Assembly: GCA_037200125.1 (NCBI GenBank) | Contig: JBBCGS010000006.1 | Coordinates: forward strand, 62,001 to 126,000 | Direction: 5' to 3' | DNA from: JADGHX01 sp037200125 | Lineage (GTDB): Bacteria; Pseudomonadota; Gammaproteobacteria; Steroidobacterales; Steroidobacteraceae | DNA length: 64,000 nt | Shown here: in pieces, positions 15,726-23,914 of the stretch | How positions within the stretch are numbered: the first letter of the stretch is position 1 | Layout of the letters: each line of letters begins with the position of its first letter | The notes under the pieces: model-generated | Told to the model about the DNA's origin: nothing | What the model saw: the letters and a program-made list of their open reading frames with translations, nothing else | Database searches by the model: none | Position numbers and translations under genes: made by a program

Positions 15726-15890
15726 TGACACGAAGCGGTGGGCGCGGACTTCCTCGAGACCTATCTAGCGAAGTGTTCATCGCTGCTGAAGCCCGATAGC
15801 GCGATGCTGTTGCGGGCGATCACCATTCAGGACCAGTTCTACGAACGCGCGCTACTGCGAAGGCGGCTTCACGGAGCGCGCACTGGGTGA
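15726..15890 (+). pseudogene. Remnant of a cyclopropane-fatty-acid synthase-like methyltransferase
   Basis: The frame reads HEAVGADFLETYLAKCSSLL, then KPDSAMLLRAITIQDQFYERA, then a short unrelated tail. This matches the region after the SAM-binding site in cyclopropane fatty acyl phospholipid synthases. There EAVG and LLKPDG...LQ(A/S)ITI are conserved and are followed by further catalytic sequence. Here no N-terminal half is present (the htpX terminator lies 15 bases upstream) and the frame ends soon after. It is therefore an internal fragment left by deletion, not a functional gene. Confidence 0.75.
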
Positions 15891-15971
15891 TGTGCACATA
15901 TTGTTGTCCAAGCCTGAGGCGCGCCGAGACCCGATAACCGCGTTCTCCTGGAGCGCTGTAAGATCCGTGGC

Positions 15972-17399
15972 ATGAATGCCAACGATCTGCGCTCGAGACT
16001 CTCTGTCCTGCTCGGTGCCGATTGCCTGCTCACGGAAGACGCCGCAATCGAGCCGTTCCTCACGGACCATCGCAAGTTGTACCGCGGGCGTACCCCGGCG
16101 GTCGCCGTGCCGCGCACAGTCGAGCAGATCTCGCGGCTTCTGTCGTTCTGCAACGAAAATCGCGTCGGTGTCGTTCCTCATGGCGGCAATACAGGGTACT
16201 GCGGGGGCGCGACGCCGGACGAGTCCGGCGAACAGATCGTGTTGTCCTTGCGGCGCCTGAACCGCATCCGCAACGTCGACGCGCTCAACTGGTCCGCCGT
16301 CGTCGAGGCGGGCTGCATCCTGGCGGACGTCCAGCGCGCAGCCGACCAGGCCGATCGATTCTTTCCCCTGAGCCTCGGCTCCGAGGGCACGTGCCAGATC
16401 GGCGGCAATCTCTCGACCAATGCGGGCGGGACCAACGTCGTACGCTACGGGATGATGCGCGACCAGGTGCTCGGGCTCGAGGTCGCTCTGCCCAGCGGGC
16501 GCGTGATGACCACGCTGAACACGCTGCGCAAGGACAACACGGGCTACGACCTCAAGTCGCTCTTCATCGGCGCGGAAGGCACGCTCGGCGTGATCACGGC
16601 CGCGAGTCTGAAGCTCTATCCGAAGATTCGCGCGAGTGCCACGGTGTTCGCCGCGGTATCGAACCCACAGGCCGCGGTGACGCTGCTCGGCGAACTGCGC
16701 GAGGCGAGCGGCGACAGCGTCAGCTCCTTCGAACTGATTCCGCGCATCGGCGTCGACCTCACCCTCAAACACATTCCCGGCGTGCTGGATCCTCTGGATA
16801 AGCGCTACGAGTGGTACGTGCTCTGCGAGCTCACGTCATCGCGCTTCGTCGACACGCTCGACGCGGTGCTGGAAGGCGCGCTCGAAAGCGCACTTTCGCG
16901 CGGCATCGTGCTGGATGGCGTGTTGGCTCAGAACGAGCGCCACCGCGAGGCCTTCTGGAAAGTGCGCGAGACGATTCCCGAAGCGCAGCGGCTCGACGGC
17001 GCGAGCATGAAACACGACATCTCCGTGCCCGTCGCGGTGGTGCCGGATTTCGTGGAGCGCGCGGCGGCGTGGGTCGGCGCCAATGTGCCCGAGGGCCGCC
17101 TCGTGTGCTACGGCCATTTGGGCGACGGCAACCTGCATTTCAATCTCAACCAGGCGCCCGGCGCGAGCCAGGAAGCCTTCATGGCTCGCGAGCCCGACAC
17201 GCGCCGCGCGATCCACGACCTCGTGCGCGACTTCCGCGGCAGCTTCAGCGCCGAGCATGGCATCGGGCGGCTCAAGGTGCCGGAGCTCGAGACCTACGCG
17301 CCGCCCGCGGAACTGGAGATGATGCGGGCGATCAAGGGGGCGTTCGATCCCCACGGAATCATGAACCCGGGCAAGGTGCTGCGGGTTGAAACTCGTTAG
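15972..17399 (+). CDS. FAD-linked dehydrogenase, D-2-hydroxyglutarate dehydrogenase-like
   Basis: A 475-residue flavoenzyme of the GlcD/D2HGDH group. The FAD-binding half has PHGGNTGYCGGATP (about 74-87) and SLGSEGTCQIGGNLSTNAGG, followed by RKDNTGYDLKSLFIGAEGTLGVIT. The C-terminal half has the metal/substrate site CYGHLGDGNLHFN and ends with SAEHGIGRLKVPEL and HGIMNPGKVL. Such enzymes oxidise D-2-hydroxy acids (2-hydroxyglutarate, lactate) and pass electrons to a flavoprotein or the quinone pool. No iron-sulfur partner gene follows, which favours the single-subunit type. The length is normal. A TAAGAT box lies seven bases before the ATG and no ribosome-binding site is seen. Confidence 0.88.
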   Translation: MNANDLRSRLSVLLGADCLLTEDAAIEPFLTDHRKLYRGRTPAVAVPRTVEQISRLLSFCNENRVGVVPHGGNTGYCGGATPDESGEQIVLSLRRLNRIRNVDALNWSAVVEAGCILADVQRAADQADRFFPLSLGSEGTCQIGGNLSTNAGGTNVVRYGMMRDQVLGLEVALPSGRVMTTLNTLRKDNTGYDLKSLFIGAEGTLGVITAASLKLYPKIRASATVFAAVSNPQAAVTLLGELREASGDSVSSFELIPRIGVDLTLKHIPGVLDPLDKRYEWYVLCELTSSRFVDTLDAVLEGALESALSRGIVLDGVLAQNERHREAFWKVRETIPEAQRLDGASMKHDISVPVAVVPDFVERAAAWVGANVPEGRLVCYGHLGDGNLHFNLNQAPGASQEAFMAREPDTRRAIHDLVRDFRGSFSAEHGIGRLKVPELETYAPPAELEMMRAIKGAFDPHGIMNPGKVLRVETR

Positions 17400-17427
17400 T
17401 ATGCGCGGCGCTTTTTGGGAGGGGTTC

Positions 17428-18462
17428 ATGACCCACAGTGATGCCGATCGACGTCGAGACCCTCGACAAGAAGCCCTCAATCGCCGGGCGGCTGGGAATA
17501 CCTGCTCGCGCCACCGGGCGGCCGGGAAGGCCCGCTCGCTCGGGCCCGGCGCTGTCGCGCGCGCGCTGCTTATCGCGTTGCCGCTGCTCGCGCTTGCCGC
17601 CTGCGGCAAGAAAGAAACTGTCGAGTCCCCCGCCGCTTCGGCGACGTCGCAGGCCCCGGCCGAAGGCGTGCCGCAGATCGTCACGTCGGCCGACGGCGTG
17701 CACATCGAATATCACGTGTATGGCAGCGGCGAGGTGGCGGTGGTGCTGATCCACGGCTGGTCGTGCGACGGCAACTACTGGAAGGAGCAGATCGCTCCGC
17801 TGAAAGCGAAATACACCACGGTCACGGTGGATCTCGCGGGTCACGGCGCATCCGGCGCGAACCGCACGGACTGGTCGATGGGCAATTTCGGTGAGGACGT
17901 TGCCGCGGTCGTGCGCCAGATCCACAACCAAAAAGTCGTGCTCGTCGGCCATTCGATGGGCGCGCCCGTGGCGCTCGAGGCCGCGCGCCGCATCGGTGAC
18001 CGGGTGGTCGGCATCATCGCCGTGGATTCGTTCAAGACCATCGGCCAGCCGCCGCTGCCCGACCTGCAGATCGAGAAGATGCTGAAGCCGTTCCGCGACG
18101 ACTTCATCGGGCACACGCGCGAGTTCGTGATGAGCGGCGGCTTCTTCACGCCGGAGGCGGATCCGACGTTCGTGCGGAAGGTCGCTTACGACATGTCGCT
18201 CGAGCAGCCGCAGGTCGCGGTCGCGGCCATGCAGTCGCTGCTGAAGATGGACATCGACGCCCTGCTGCCGGAGATCAAGGCGCCGATCGAAGCGATCAAT
18301 TCGGATCTTTCGCCGACGGACGAGGCGCGGATCAAGAAGACGCTGCCGGGGTTCAAGCTCATCGTGGTGCCGAAGACGGGGCACTTCCTGATGATGGAAG
18401 CGGCGGATCGGTTCAACCCGATACTGATTCAGGAAATCGAGGCGGTCGCGAACCGCACCTAG
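17428..18462 (+). CDS. Alpha/beta-hydrolase lipoprotein with REP-derived N-terminus
   Basis: An alpha/beta hydrolase with the oxyanion region VLIHGWSCDGNYW, the nucleophile elbow GHSMGAP and the closing histidine in PKTGHFLMMEA. A lipoprotein signal precedes it (LLIALPLLALAACGKKE, acylated at the Cys). The best start is the ATG at 17428 with GGGAGGGG just upstream. However, the lipobox then falls about 60 residues in, because about 40 polar residues come before the hydrophobic segment. Codons for QEALNRRAAGN in this stretch are exactly a REP-like element (17470-17493). The N-region was therefore lengthened by repeat insertion, or the start was captured from it. The substrate is unknown. It likely sits on the periplasmic face of a membrane. 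Confidence 0.8.
   Translation: MTHSDADRRRDPRQEALNRRAAGNTCSRHRAAGKARSLGPGAVARALLIALPLLALAACGKKETVESPAASATSQAPAEGVPQIVTSADGVHIEYHVYGSGEVAVVLIHGWSCDGNYWKEQIAPLKAKYTTVTVDLAGHGASGANRTDWSMGNFGEDVAAVVRQIHNQKVVLVGHSMGAPVALEAARRIGDRVVGIIAVDSFKTIGQPPLPDLQIEKMLKPFRDDFIGHTREFVMSGGFFTPEADPTFVRKVAYDMSLEQPQVAVAAMQSLLKMDIDALLPEIKAPIEAINSDLSPTDEARIKKTLPGFKLIVVPKTGHFLMMEAADRFNPILIQEIEAVANRT
17470..17493 (+). repeat. REP-like element inside a coding sequence
   Basis: A single plus-orientation copy of the family core (CCTCAATCGCCGGGCGGCT), lacking the AG pair found after GAAG in longer copies. It is translated as part of the N-terminal region of the lipoprotein hydrolase. A weaker similar sequence follows at about 17512-17530. 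Confidence 0.8.
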
Positions 18463-18579
18463 TACGGCTATGCGGCACTCGACCATACCAAGGTCTACGA
18501 CATCGCCGTGGAGCACGCACCGGAGCTGTCGACAGCAGTGAGGAATGCTTTGAAAGCGTTCCCAGAACCGAATCCTTAG
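18463..18579 (+). other. In-frame open segment after the hydrolase stop
   Basis: Directly after the TAG of the hydrolase, the same frame stays open for 38 codons (YGYAALDHTKVYDIAVEHAP and onward to a second TAG). The composition is protein-like. It has no start codon or ribosome-binding site of its own. It may be the decayed end of another gene, or a former longer C-terminus. I do not recognise it. Confidence 0.3.
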
Positions 18580-18629
18580 CTCCGCGTCTTATGGGGGATC
18601 TCGCGCGGGGGCGGATACGTCATCCGCGA

Positions 18630-19673
18630 TTAGCTGGCGACCTCGCCCGTCTCCGGCACGAGTGGCCCACAGCGGACTTTCATCCAGCCGAGGTCGATGC
18701 CGATCTGCTTCGCGTCCGGATCAGTCCAGGCCGACGCGATAGGGTCCGGATCATTTGGCTGCTCCAGCAGCAACAGCAGCGCATCCCGCTCGCTCGCAAA
18801 CGGCCAGTCCTCCGTGTGCAGGCTCAGATCGAACCGGCGCCCATCGGGCGCGGTAAAGCGGGCGTGGCCGCCCTGATCGTGCAGATCCAGCCGCACGATC
18901 GGCCGCAACTCAGAGGGCTTGCCGCTCGCGGAATACTGCACGCGGCACGTGAAGAGCCGCGTCTCATTCGGCGCGAACCAGTTGTAGCCGATCACTTCCT
19001 CGTAGAGCTGGTCATCGCTCTCGCGCATCAGCCGGCGCCGATACCAATACACGTCACCGCCGATCACGAGCCGGTAATCGACATAGAGGCTGGTGCCTCC
19101 ACGCGCTTCATCGGAACAATCCAGTCCCGTCGTGCCGCCGCGAAACTGATCGCCCTCCTGGTTCAACACCAGGTCGCACCCTTCCGTCGACTCGATATCC
19201 GACGCCTTCAGCTCCGCGAGCAACCGCGGACTGAGATTCAGCCGTTGCCACTGCTTGCCGTCCTTGAACGTGTAAGGCAATACGCGCGCGCGGCGCGCGC
19301 CGACGGTTTCAGTCTCGACCCGTAGCAACAACTGACGCCGCAACACGCTCGGCTGATCGTGGAGAAACTCTTCGAGGTACAACACGCGCGTACCGAGCCA
19401 AGGCAGGTTTACTCGCGTGACAACCGTGCGCACGCGCACAGGCTCGTCATCGTCCAGCGCGAGATGAGGCCGATCCTGCGAGGCGACGATCTGCTCGCTC
19501 GAATCGCGCACGCCTGGCCATAGGCGCATGAGTGCGTCGGCGGGCGTGATGTCGTCGAGGGATTCGAAAGACGTCGCCGCCGACGCCGACAGCGCCAAAG
19601 AAAAAACAAACACGACACTGACGCCGGCCACGAGCAACAGGCCACTTCCTGATGCCCTCACGCCTGGCCCCAC
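18630..19673 (-). CDS. CpcT/CpeT-family exported protein
   Basis: A 347-residue protein with an N-terminal hydrophobic signal (LLLVAGVSVVFVFSLALSASA). It is followed by a domain with the CpcT/CpeT pattern. The features are a start region DALMRLWPGVRDSSEQ, then RRARVLPYTFKDGKQW, the hallmark GCDLVLNQEGDQFRGGTTGL with a following Cys, and a beta-rich end. In cyanobacteria these proteins attach bilins to phycobiliproteins. Homologues in other bacteria are of unknown function, and bilin attachment is not expected here. Two GTG starts are possible (19673 and 19661). It starts three bases after tesB ends and is the last gene of a four-gene minus-strand run. Confidence 0.72.
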   Translation of the reverse strand: MGPGVRASGSGLLLVAGVSVVFVFSLALSASAATSFESLDDITPADALMRLWPGVRDSSEQIVASQDRPHLALDDDEPVRVRTVVTRVNLPWLGTRVLYLEEFLHDQPSVLRRQLLLRVETETVGARRARVLPYTFKDGKQWQRLNLSPRLLAELKASDIESTEGCDLVLNQEGDQFRGGTTGLDCSDEARGGTSLYVDYRLVIGGDVYWYRRRLMRESDDQLYEEVIGYNWFAPNETRLFTCRVQYSASGKPSELRPIVRLDLHDQGGHARFTAPDGRRFDLSLHTEDWPFASERDALLLLLEQPNDPDPIASAWTDPDAKQIGIDLGWMKVRCGPLVPETGEVAS

Positions 19674-19676
19674 GCG

Positions 19677-20534
19677 CTACTGACCGGCGAGGCGAACGAG
19701 ACCTTCCTGCGCCGTGCTGGCGACCAGGCGGCCGTCGCGCGAAAACACGCTGCCCCGGCCGAAGCCGCGCGCGCCCGAAGCGCTCGGGCTGTCGAGCGCG
19801 TAGAGCAGCCAGTCGTCCACCCGCAGCGGGCGGTGGAACCACATGGCGTGGTCGATGCTCGCCATGATGACCTTGCTGCTGAAGAACGAGAGGCCATGCG
19901 GCAGAGTGGCCGTGTCGAGCAGATAGAAGTCGGAAACATACGCCAGCAGCCGCCGATGCAGCGATTCGCCGTCCGGGATCGCGCCATTCGTGCGGAACCA
20001 CACCTGGCGAGACGGCGCCGTCTTGCGCGGATCCAGCGGATTCACCGGCTGCACCATCTTGAACTCGAACGGCCGCGGCGTTTCGACGAAGCGCTTTACG
20101 CGCTCCGGCATGCGCTCGAGCTCCGGCCGCAGGATCTCCACCATGTCCTGCAGATCCTCCGGCGGCGGAACGTTCGGCATCTCGATCTGGTGCTCGAGGC
20201 CGTCTTCCACCACCTGGAACGACGCCGTCATGTTGAAGATCTGCTCGCCGTGCTGGATGGCGATGACGCGCCGGTTGGTAAAGCTGTGGCCATCGCGGCT
20301 GCGATCGACCTCGTAGACGATCGGCGCGTTGAAATCGCCGCGCCTCAGGAAGTACGCATGCAGCGAATGCACCACGCGATCGTCGTCGACGGTGCGCGAA
20401 GCGGCGGTCAGGGCCTGGCCCAGCACCTGACCGCCGAAAACCTGCGCGCTGCCGATGTCGCGGCTCGCGCCGCGAAACAGGTTCACCTCGAGCTGTTCCA
20501 GCTCGAGCAGGGCCAGGAGATCTTTCGCTGTCAT
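19677..20534 (-). CDS. tesB: Acyl-CoA thioesterase II
   Basis: A 285-residue double hot-dog thioesterase. The N-terminal domain shows FRGASRDIGSAQVFGGQVLGQAL and HSLHAYFLRRGD, and the linker carries SRDGHSFTNRRV with FNMTASFQ. The C-terminal domain shows LAYVSDFYLLDTA and SIDHAMWFHRPLRVDDWLLY, which holds the catalytic aspartate region. It hydrolyses medium to long acyl-CoA in the cytoplasm. The length is normal. It lies between azurin and the cpeT-like gene with gaps of 16 and 3 bases. Confidence 0.95.
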   Translation of the reverse strand: MTAKDLLALLELEQLEVNLFRGASRDIGSAQVFGGQVLGQALTAASRTVDDDRVVHSLHAYFLRRGDFNAPIVYEVDRSRDGHSFTNRRVIAIQHGEQIFNMTASFQVVEDGLEHQIEMPNVPPPEDLQDMVEILRPELERMPERVKRFVETPRPFEFKMVQPVNPLDPRKTAPSRQVWFRTNGAIPDGESLHRRLLAYVSDFYLLDTATLPHGLSFFSSKVIMASIDHAMWFHRPLRVDDWLLYALDSPSASGARGFGRGSVFSRDGRLVASTAQEGLVRLAGQ

Positions 20535-20550
20535 CGCCCGCGCGCCGGCA

Positions 20551-21018
20551 TCAGCCGAAGATGAACTTGCCCTTCATCAGCGCGCTGTGGCCGGGGAACG
20601 TGCACTCGTAGGAGTAGTCCCCGCCCTTCTTGAGCGCCGACGCCGGGATCTTGATGGTGTCGCTTTCGCCGCCACCCAGCACCTTGGTGTGCGCGATCAC
20701 GCGCTTGTCACCGGCCTTGATGTAGTTGGCCGCCACTCCGGCGCCGAGGCCGTCGTTCGCGACCGCCATCGCATCCGGCGTCGCCACGAGCACGAAGTTG
20801 TGGCCCATCGCTTCCTTCGCGAGCTTGCCGATGTGCTTCAGCGTAATCTCGATGGTCGTGCAGCTCGCATCGAACTTCAGCTCCTTCTTGTCGTACTGCA
20901 TGAGATCGTTGCCGGTGATCTCGGCTTTGCAGTTGTCCGCGGCCGACGCCGGGGCGGCGAACAGGAAGGCGTTCGCGCCGATGAGGGCGGCCGCGAGCAG
21001 CGTGTGTTTGAGTTTCAT
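20551..21018 (-). CDS. azu: Azurin
   Basis: A 155-residue precursor of the periplasmic type 1 copper protein azurin. A signal peptide of about 27 residues precedes DNCKAEITGND. The copper ligands are all present: H73 (MGHNFVL), C139, H144 and M148 (YECTFPGHSALMKG). C30 and C53 form the usual disulfide. Azurin carries electrons between cytochromes, peroxidases and denitrification enzymes. The ribosome-binding site GGAGA is well placed. It is 57 bases downstream of a ferredoxin/flavodoxin reductase-like gene, which may be relevant to electron flow although that enzyme is cytoplasmic. Confidence 0.97.
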   Translation of the reverse strand: MKLKHTLLAAALIGANAFLFAAPASAADNCKAEITGNDLMQYDKKELKFDASCTTIEITLKHIGKLAKEAMGHNFVLVATPDAMAVANDGLGAGVAANYIKAGDKRVIAHTKVLGGGESDTIKIPASALKKGGDYSYECTFPGHSALMKGKFIFG

Positions 21019-21075
21019 CGTCAGTCTCTCCGTACGGGATGGGCCGATCTGGGGATAAACCAGTTCGGGGATGGA

Positions 21076-22128
21076 TCAGTCTGGAACGCCGAGCCGCTTG
21101 TGCATGATCGGGCTCGTAGTCGTGTATTGCAGGAACTGCTTCTTCTGCGGATAGAGATGGTGCTGGATCGCGAAGGCCGCGAGCGCCGCCTCGTGGAAGC
21201 CGCTCAGAATCAGCTTTTTCTTGCCGGGATAGGTATTGATGTCGCCCACCGCATAGATGCCGGGGACGTTGGTCTGGAATTTCTCGGTGTCGACCTTGAG
21301 CGCTTTCTTCTCGAGCTCGAAGCCCCACTCCGCGATCGGCCCGAGCTTCGGATGCAAGCCGAAGAACACGAGCAGGTGATCGCTGTCGAGCGACACGAGC
21401 GAGCCATCGAGGCCCTTCACGGTGACGCCGCGAAGCGCGCCGTTGTCGAGATTCAGCGCGTGGGGCATGCCTTCGACATGACGCAGGCGCCCCGCTTCGA
21501 CCAGCTCGCGCATCTTCAGCACCGTCGCTGGCGCTCCGCGAAACTCCGGCCGGCGATGCACGAGCGCGAGGCTCGCCGCCTTCGGTGCGAGCTCAACCGC
21601 CCAATCGAGCGCCGAGTCTCCACCGCCGAACACCACGAGCCGCTTGCCATGAAGCAGATGCGCATCGCGCACGCGATAGCGGATGTGGTCGCCTTCGAAC
21701 GCTTCCGCGCCCGGCAGCCCGATACGACGCGGCTGGAACGAGCCCACGCCGGCCGCAATAACGACCGCGCCGGTATTGAAAGTAGTACCCGTCGCCGTGC
21801 GCAGCAGGAAGCGGCCGTCTTCACGCTTCGCAAGCTCCGTGACTTCCTGCCCGAGGTGGAACCGCGGGTTGAAGGGGCGGATCTGCTGCATGAGCCGGTC
21901 CACCAGCTCCTGCGCACCGCACACGGGCAAAGCGGGAATGTCGTAGATCGGCTTGTCGGGATAAAGCTCCGTACACTGGCCGCCCGGGTGCGCGAGCGAA
22001 TCGACGAGGTGCGCGCCGATGCCCAGAAGGCCGAGCTCGAACACCTGGAACAGGCCGCAGGGGCCGGCCCCCACGATCACGACCTCCGCTTCGATGGGTG
22101 TCGAGGCGGGGGATGTAGCTTGGCTCAA
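21076..22128 (-). CDS. Thioredoxin reductase-like ferredoxin-NADP reductase
   Basis: A 350-residue flavoprotein with FAD motif IVGAGPCGLFQVFEL, a second nucleotide motif VFGGGDSALDWAVEL and the FAD-closing box YAVGDINTYPGKKKLILSGFHEAALAA. It lacks the CxxC redox pair of thioredoxin reductase between the two domains. With the PGGQC near residue 50 this places it in the TrxR-like ferredoxin/flavodoxin-NADP reductase group. The TTG at 22128 is chosen because family similarity begins just after it; longer frames upstream cover the gabT promoter region. It is the first gene of the run reductase-azurin-tesB-cpeT. Confidence 0.85.
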   Translation of the reverse strand: MSQATSPASTPIEAEVVIVGAGPCGLFQVFELGLLGIGAHLVDSLAHPGGQCTELYPDKPIYDIPALPVCGAQELVDRLMQQIRPFNPRFHLGQEVTELAKREDGRFLLRTATGTTFNTGAVVIAAGVGSFQPRRIGLPGAEAFEGDHIRYRVRDAHLLHGKRLVVFGGGDSALDWAVELAPKAASLALVHRRPEFRGAPATVLKMRELVEAGRLRHVEGMPHALNLDNGALRGVTVKGLDGSLVSLDSDHLLVFFGLHPKLGPIAEWGFELEKKALKVDTEKFQTNVPGIYAVGDINTYPGKKKLILSGFHEAALAAFAIQHHLYPQKKQFLQYTTTSPIMHKRLGVPD

Positions 22129-22163
22129 GGCGATGGCTTCGCTTTTGCGAAAAGGGCGAGGAT

Positions 22164-22169
22164 TATAGT
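22164..22169 (+). promoter_or_regulatory. Possible -10 box for gabT
   Basis: TATAGT lies in the 106-base divergent region between the reductase and gabT. No convincing -35 stands at 16-18 bases upstream, so this is a weak call based on the hexamer and its place. Confidence 0.25.
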
Positions 22170-22234
22170 ACGGCCGGCGGCCCGACGCGGAATTGCACCT
22201 TCCCGGCCATCCAGCCTGTCCGACGGAGACACAC

Positions 22235-23557
22235 TTGACCGTGACACGCGCATCCAATGCGGAGCTACACGCCCGCCGCCAGGCCGCCATTCCACGCGGT
22301 GTTTCCAACTCGCTCGCCGTATACGCGGACCGCGCGTCCAACGCCGAAATCTGGGACGTCGAAGGCAAGCGCTACATCGATTTCGCCAGCGGCATCTCGG
22401 TGCTCAACACGGGGCACGTGCATCCGAAAGTGAAAGCCGCGGTGGCGCAGCAGCTCGAGAAGCTGATGCATGCGTGTTTTCAGGTCACGCCCTACGAGGG
22501 CTACGTGCAGCTGGCCGAGCGACTCAATGAGCTCATGCCGGGCAAGGGACCGAAGAAAACCCTTTTCCTCACCACCGGTGCCGAAGCGGTCGAGAACGCC
22601 ATCAAGATTGCGCGCTTTCATACGAAGCGGTCGGCGGTCATTGCGTTCAGCGCGGGGTTTCATGGGCGCACACTTGCGGCCAGCACGCTGACCGGCAAGG
22701 TGCAGCCTTACAAGGCGGGGTTCGGGCCGATGTTGCCGGACGTTTTTCACGTGCCCTACCCCATGGCGTATCACGGTGTGACGGTTGAAGACTCGCTCGA
22801 GGCGATCGCGCGGCTCTTCAAGGCGGATGTGGATCCGGCGCGCGTCGCGGCCATCATCATCGAGCCTGTTCTCGGGGAAGGCGGGTTCTATGCCGCGCCG
22901 CCGGATCTGCTGCGAAAGCTGCGGGCGCTGTGCGACCAGCACGGGATTGTGCTCATCGCCGATGAGATTCAGTCGGGGTTTGCGCGCACGGGGAAGATGT
23001 TTGCCGTGGAGCATGCCGGGGTTGAGCCGGACCTCGTCACCATTGCCAAGAGCGTGGCGGGCGGGGTGCCGTTGTCGGCTGTTATTGGCAAGGCCGAGAT
23101 CATGGATGCCCCCGGGCCGGGTGGCCTTGGCGGCACCTTTGCGGGGTCGCCGCTGGGGTGCGCGGCGGGGCTCGTCGTCCTGGACGTGATTCGCGAGGAG
23201 AAGCTGCTCGAGCGGGCCGGCCAGACGGGTCACTTTCTCGTGTCGCGGCTCAGGGGGTTGCAGGCACGCTTTCCGGCCATTGGGGAGGTGCGGGGGCTCG
23301 GAGCCATGGTGGCGATTGAGCTGGTGAAGAAAGGGCGCGCGGATTCGCCGGATGCGGAGCTCACGAAGGCTGTTGTTCAGGCGGCTGCGCGGCGGGGGCT
23401 GGTGATTCTTTCTTGTGGCATGAACGGGAATGTTTTGCGGTTTTTAGCGCCGCTGACTATTTCGGATTCGCTGCTCAAGGAGGGGTTGAATCTGTTTGAG
23501 CAGGCGCTTGGGGATGCGGTTCAGGGGAGCGAGGGCAAGAACGCTGCGATGGCGTAG
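22235..23557 (+). CDS. gabT: 4-aminobutyrate (or related omega-amino) aminotransferase
   Basis: A class III PLP aminotransferase of 440 residues. Features are YIDFASGISVLNTGHVHPKV at the start, LTTGAEAVENAIKIARFHT, AFSAGFHGRTLAA, IIEPVLGEGGFYAAP, LIADEIQSGFARTGKMFA and the PLP lysine in IAKSVAGGVPLSAVIG. The order and spacing fit 4-aminobutyrate aminotransferases, which convert GABA to succinate semialdehyde. Related 5-aminovalerate enzymes cannot be excluded. GGAG at 22225 supports the TTG at 22235; a GTG at 22241 is the alternative. No succinate semialdehyde dehydrogenase gene is adjacent. The codon use drifts toward TT-ended codons in the last third, unlike the start. Confidence 0.88.
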   Translation: MTVTRASNAELHARRQAAIPRGVSNSLAVYADRASNAEIWDVEGKRYIDFASGISVLNTGHVHPKVKAAVAQQLEKLMHACFQVTPYEGYVQLAERLNELMPGKGPKKTLFLTTGAEAVENAIKIARFHTKRSAVIAFSAGFHGRTLAASTLTGKVQPYKAGFGPMLPDVFHVPYPMAYHGVTVEDSLEAIARLFKADVDPARVAAIIIEPVLGEGGFYAAPPDLLRKLRALCDQHGIVLIADEIQSGFARTGKMFAVEHAGVEPDLVTIAKSVAGGVPLSAVIGKAEIMDAPGPGGLGGTFAGSPLGCAAGLVVLDVIREEKLLERAGQTGHFLVSRLRGLQARFPAIGEVRGLGAMVAIELVKKGRADSPDAELTKAVVQAAARRGLVILSCGMNGNVLRFLAPLTISDSLLKEGLNLFEQALGDAVQGSEGKNAAMA

Positions 23558-23640
23558 GTTGCGCGCTCGTTGGGGGCGGTGATTGCCGGGCGCCTGCGCG
23601 GCGCGCGGAGGAGCGGATCTTCGGCGTAGCTGGCGGCTAT

Positions 23641-23740
23641 TGGTGTCCGCCACCGGCTGGCATCGAGTATTGGCGTCCGCCATCGGCTGGCATCGAGTAT
23701 TGGCGTCCGCCATCGGCGGGCATTGAGTATTGGCATTCGC
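23641..23740. repeat. 30-bp tandem repeat, three copies and a part
   Basis: Units begin at 23641, 23671, 23701 and 23731, each starting TGGYGTCCGCCAYCGGC and ending GAGTAT. Related sequence recurs once more near 23777 (GGGCGTCCGCCAC). The array lies in the 357-base stretch between gabT and the small minus-strand gene. I see no gene in that stretch. Confidence 0.85.
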
Positions 23741-23914
23741 CCTGCCATCGGCGCGAGGCTCGCCATCCGTCTATGGGCGTCCGCCACTGGTGTGGGCATA
23801 GCAGCCATAGGGCGTCGGCCCGGCGCCACCAATGGGGAGCTGCGTGTGTGGCGGGCCAGCTGGGCCGAACCTTGGATTCTGAAGGGGGCTGGCGGTGGCC
23901 AGGCCGGGGCTATC

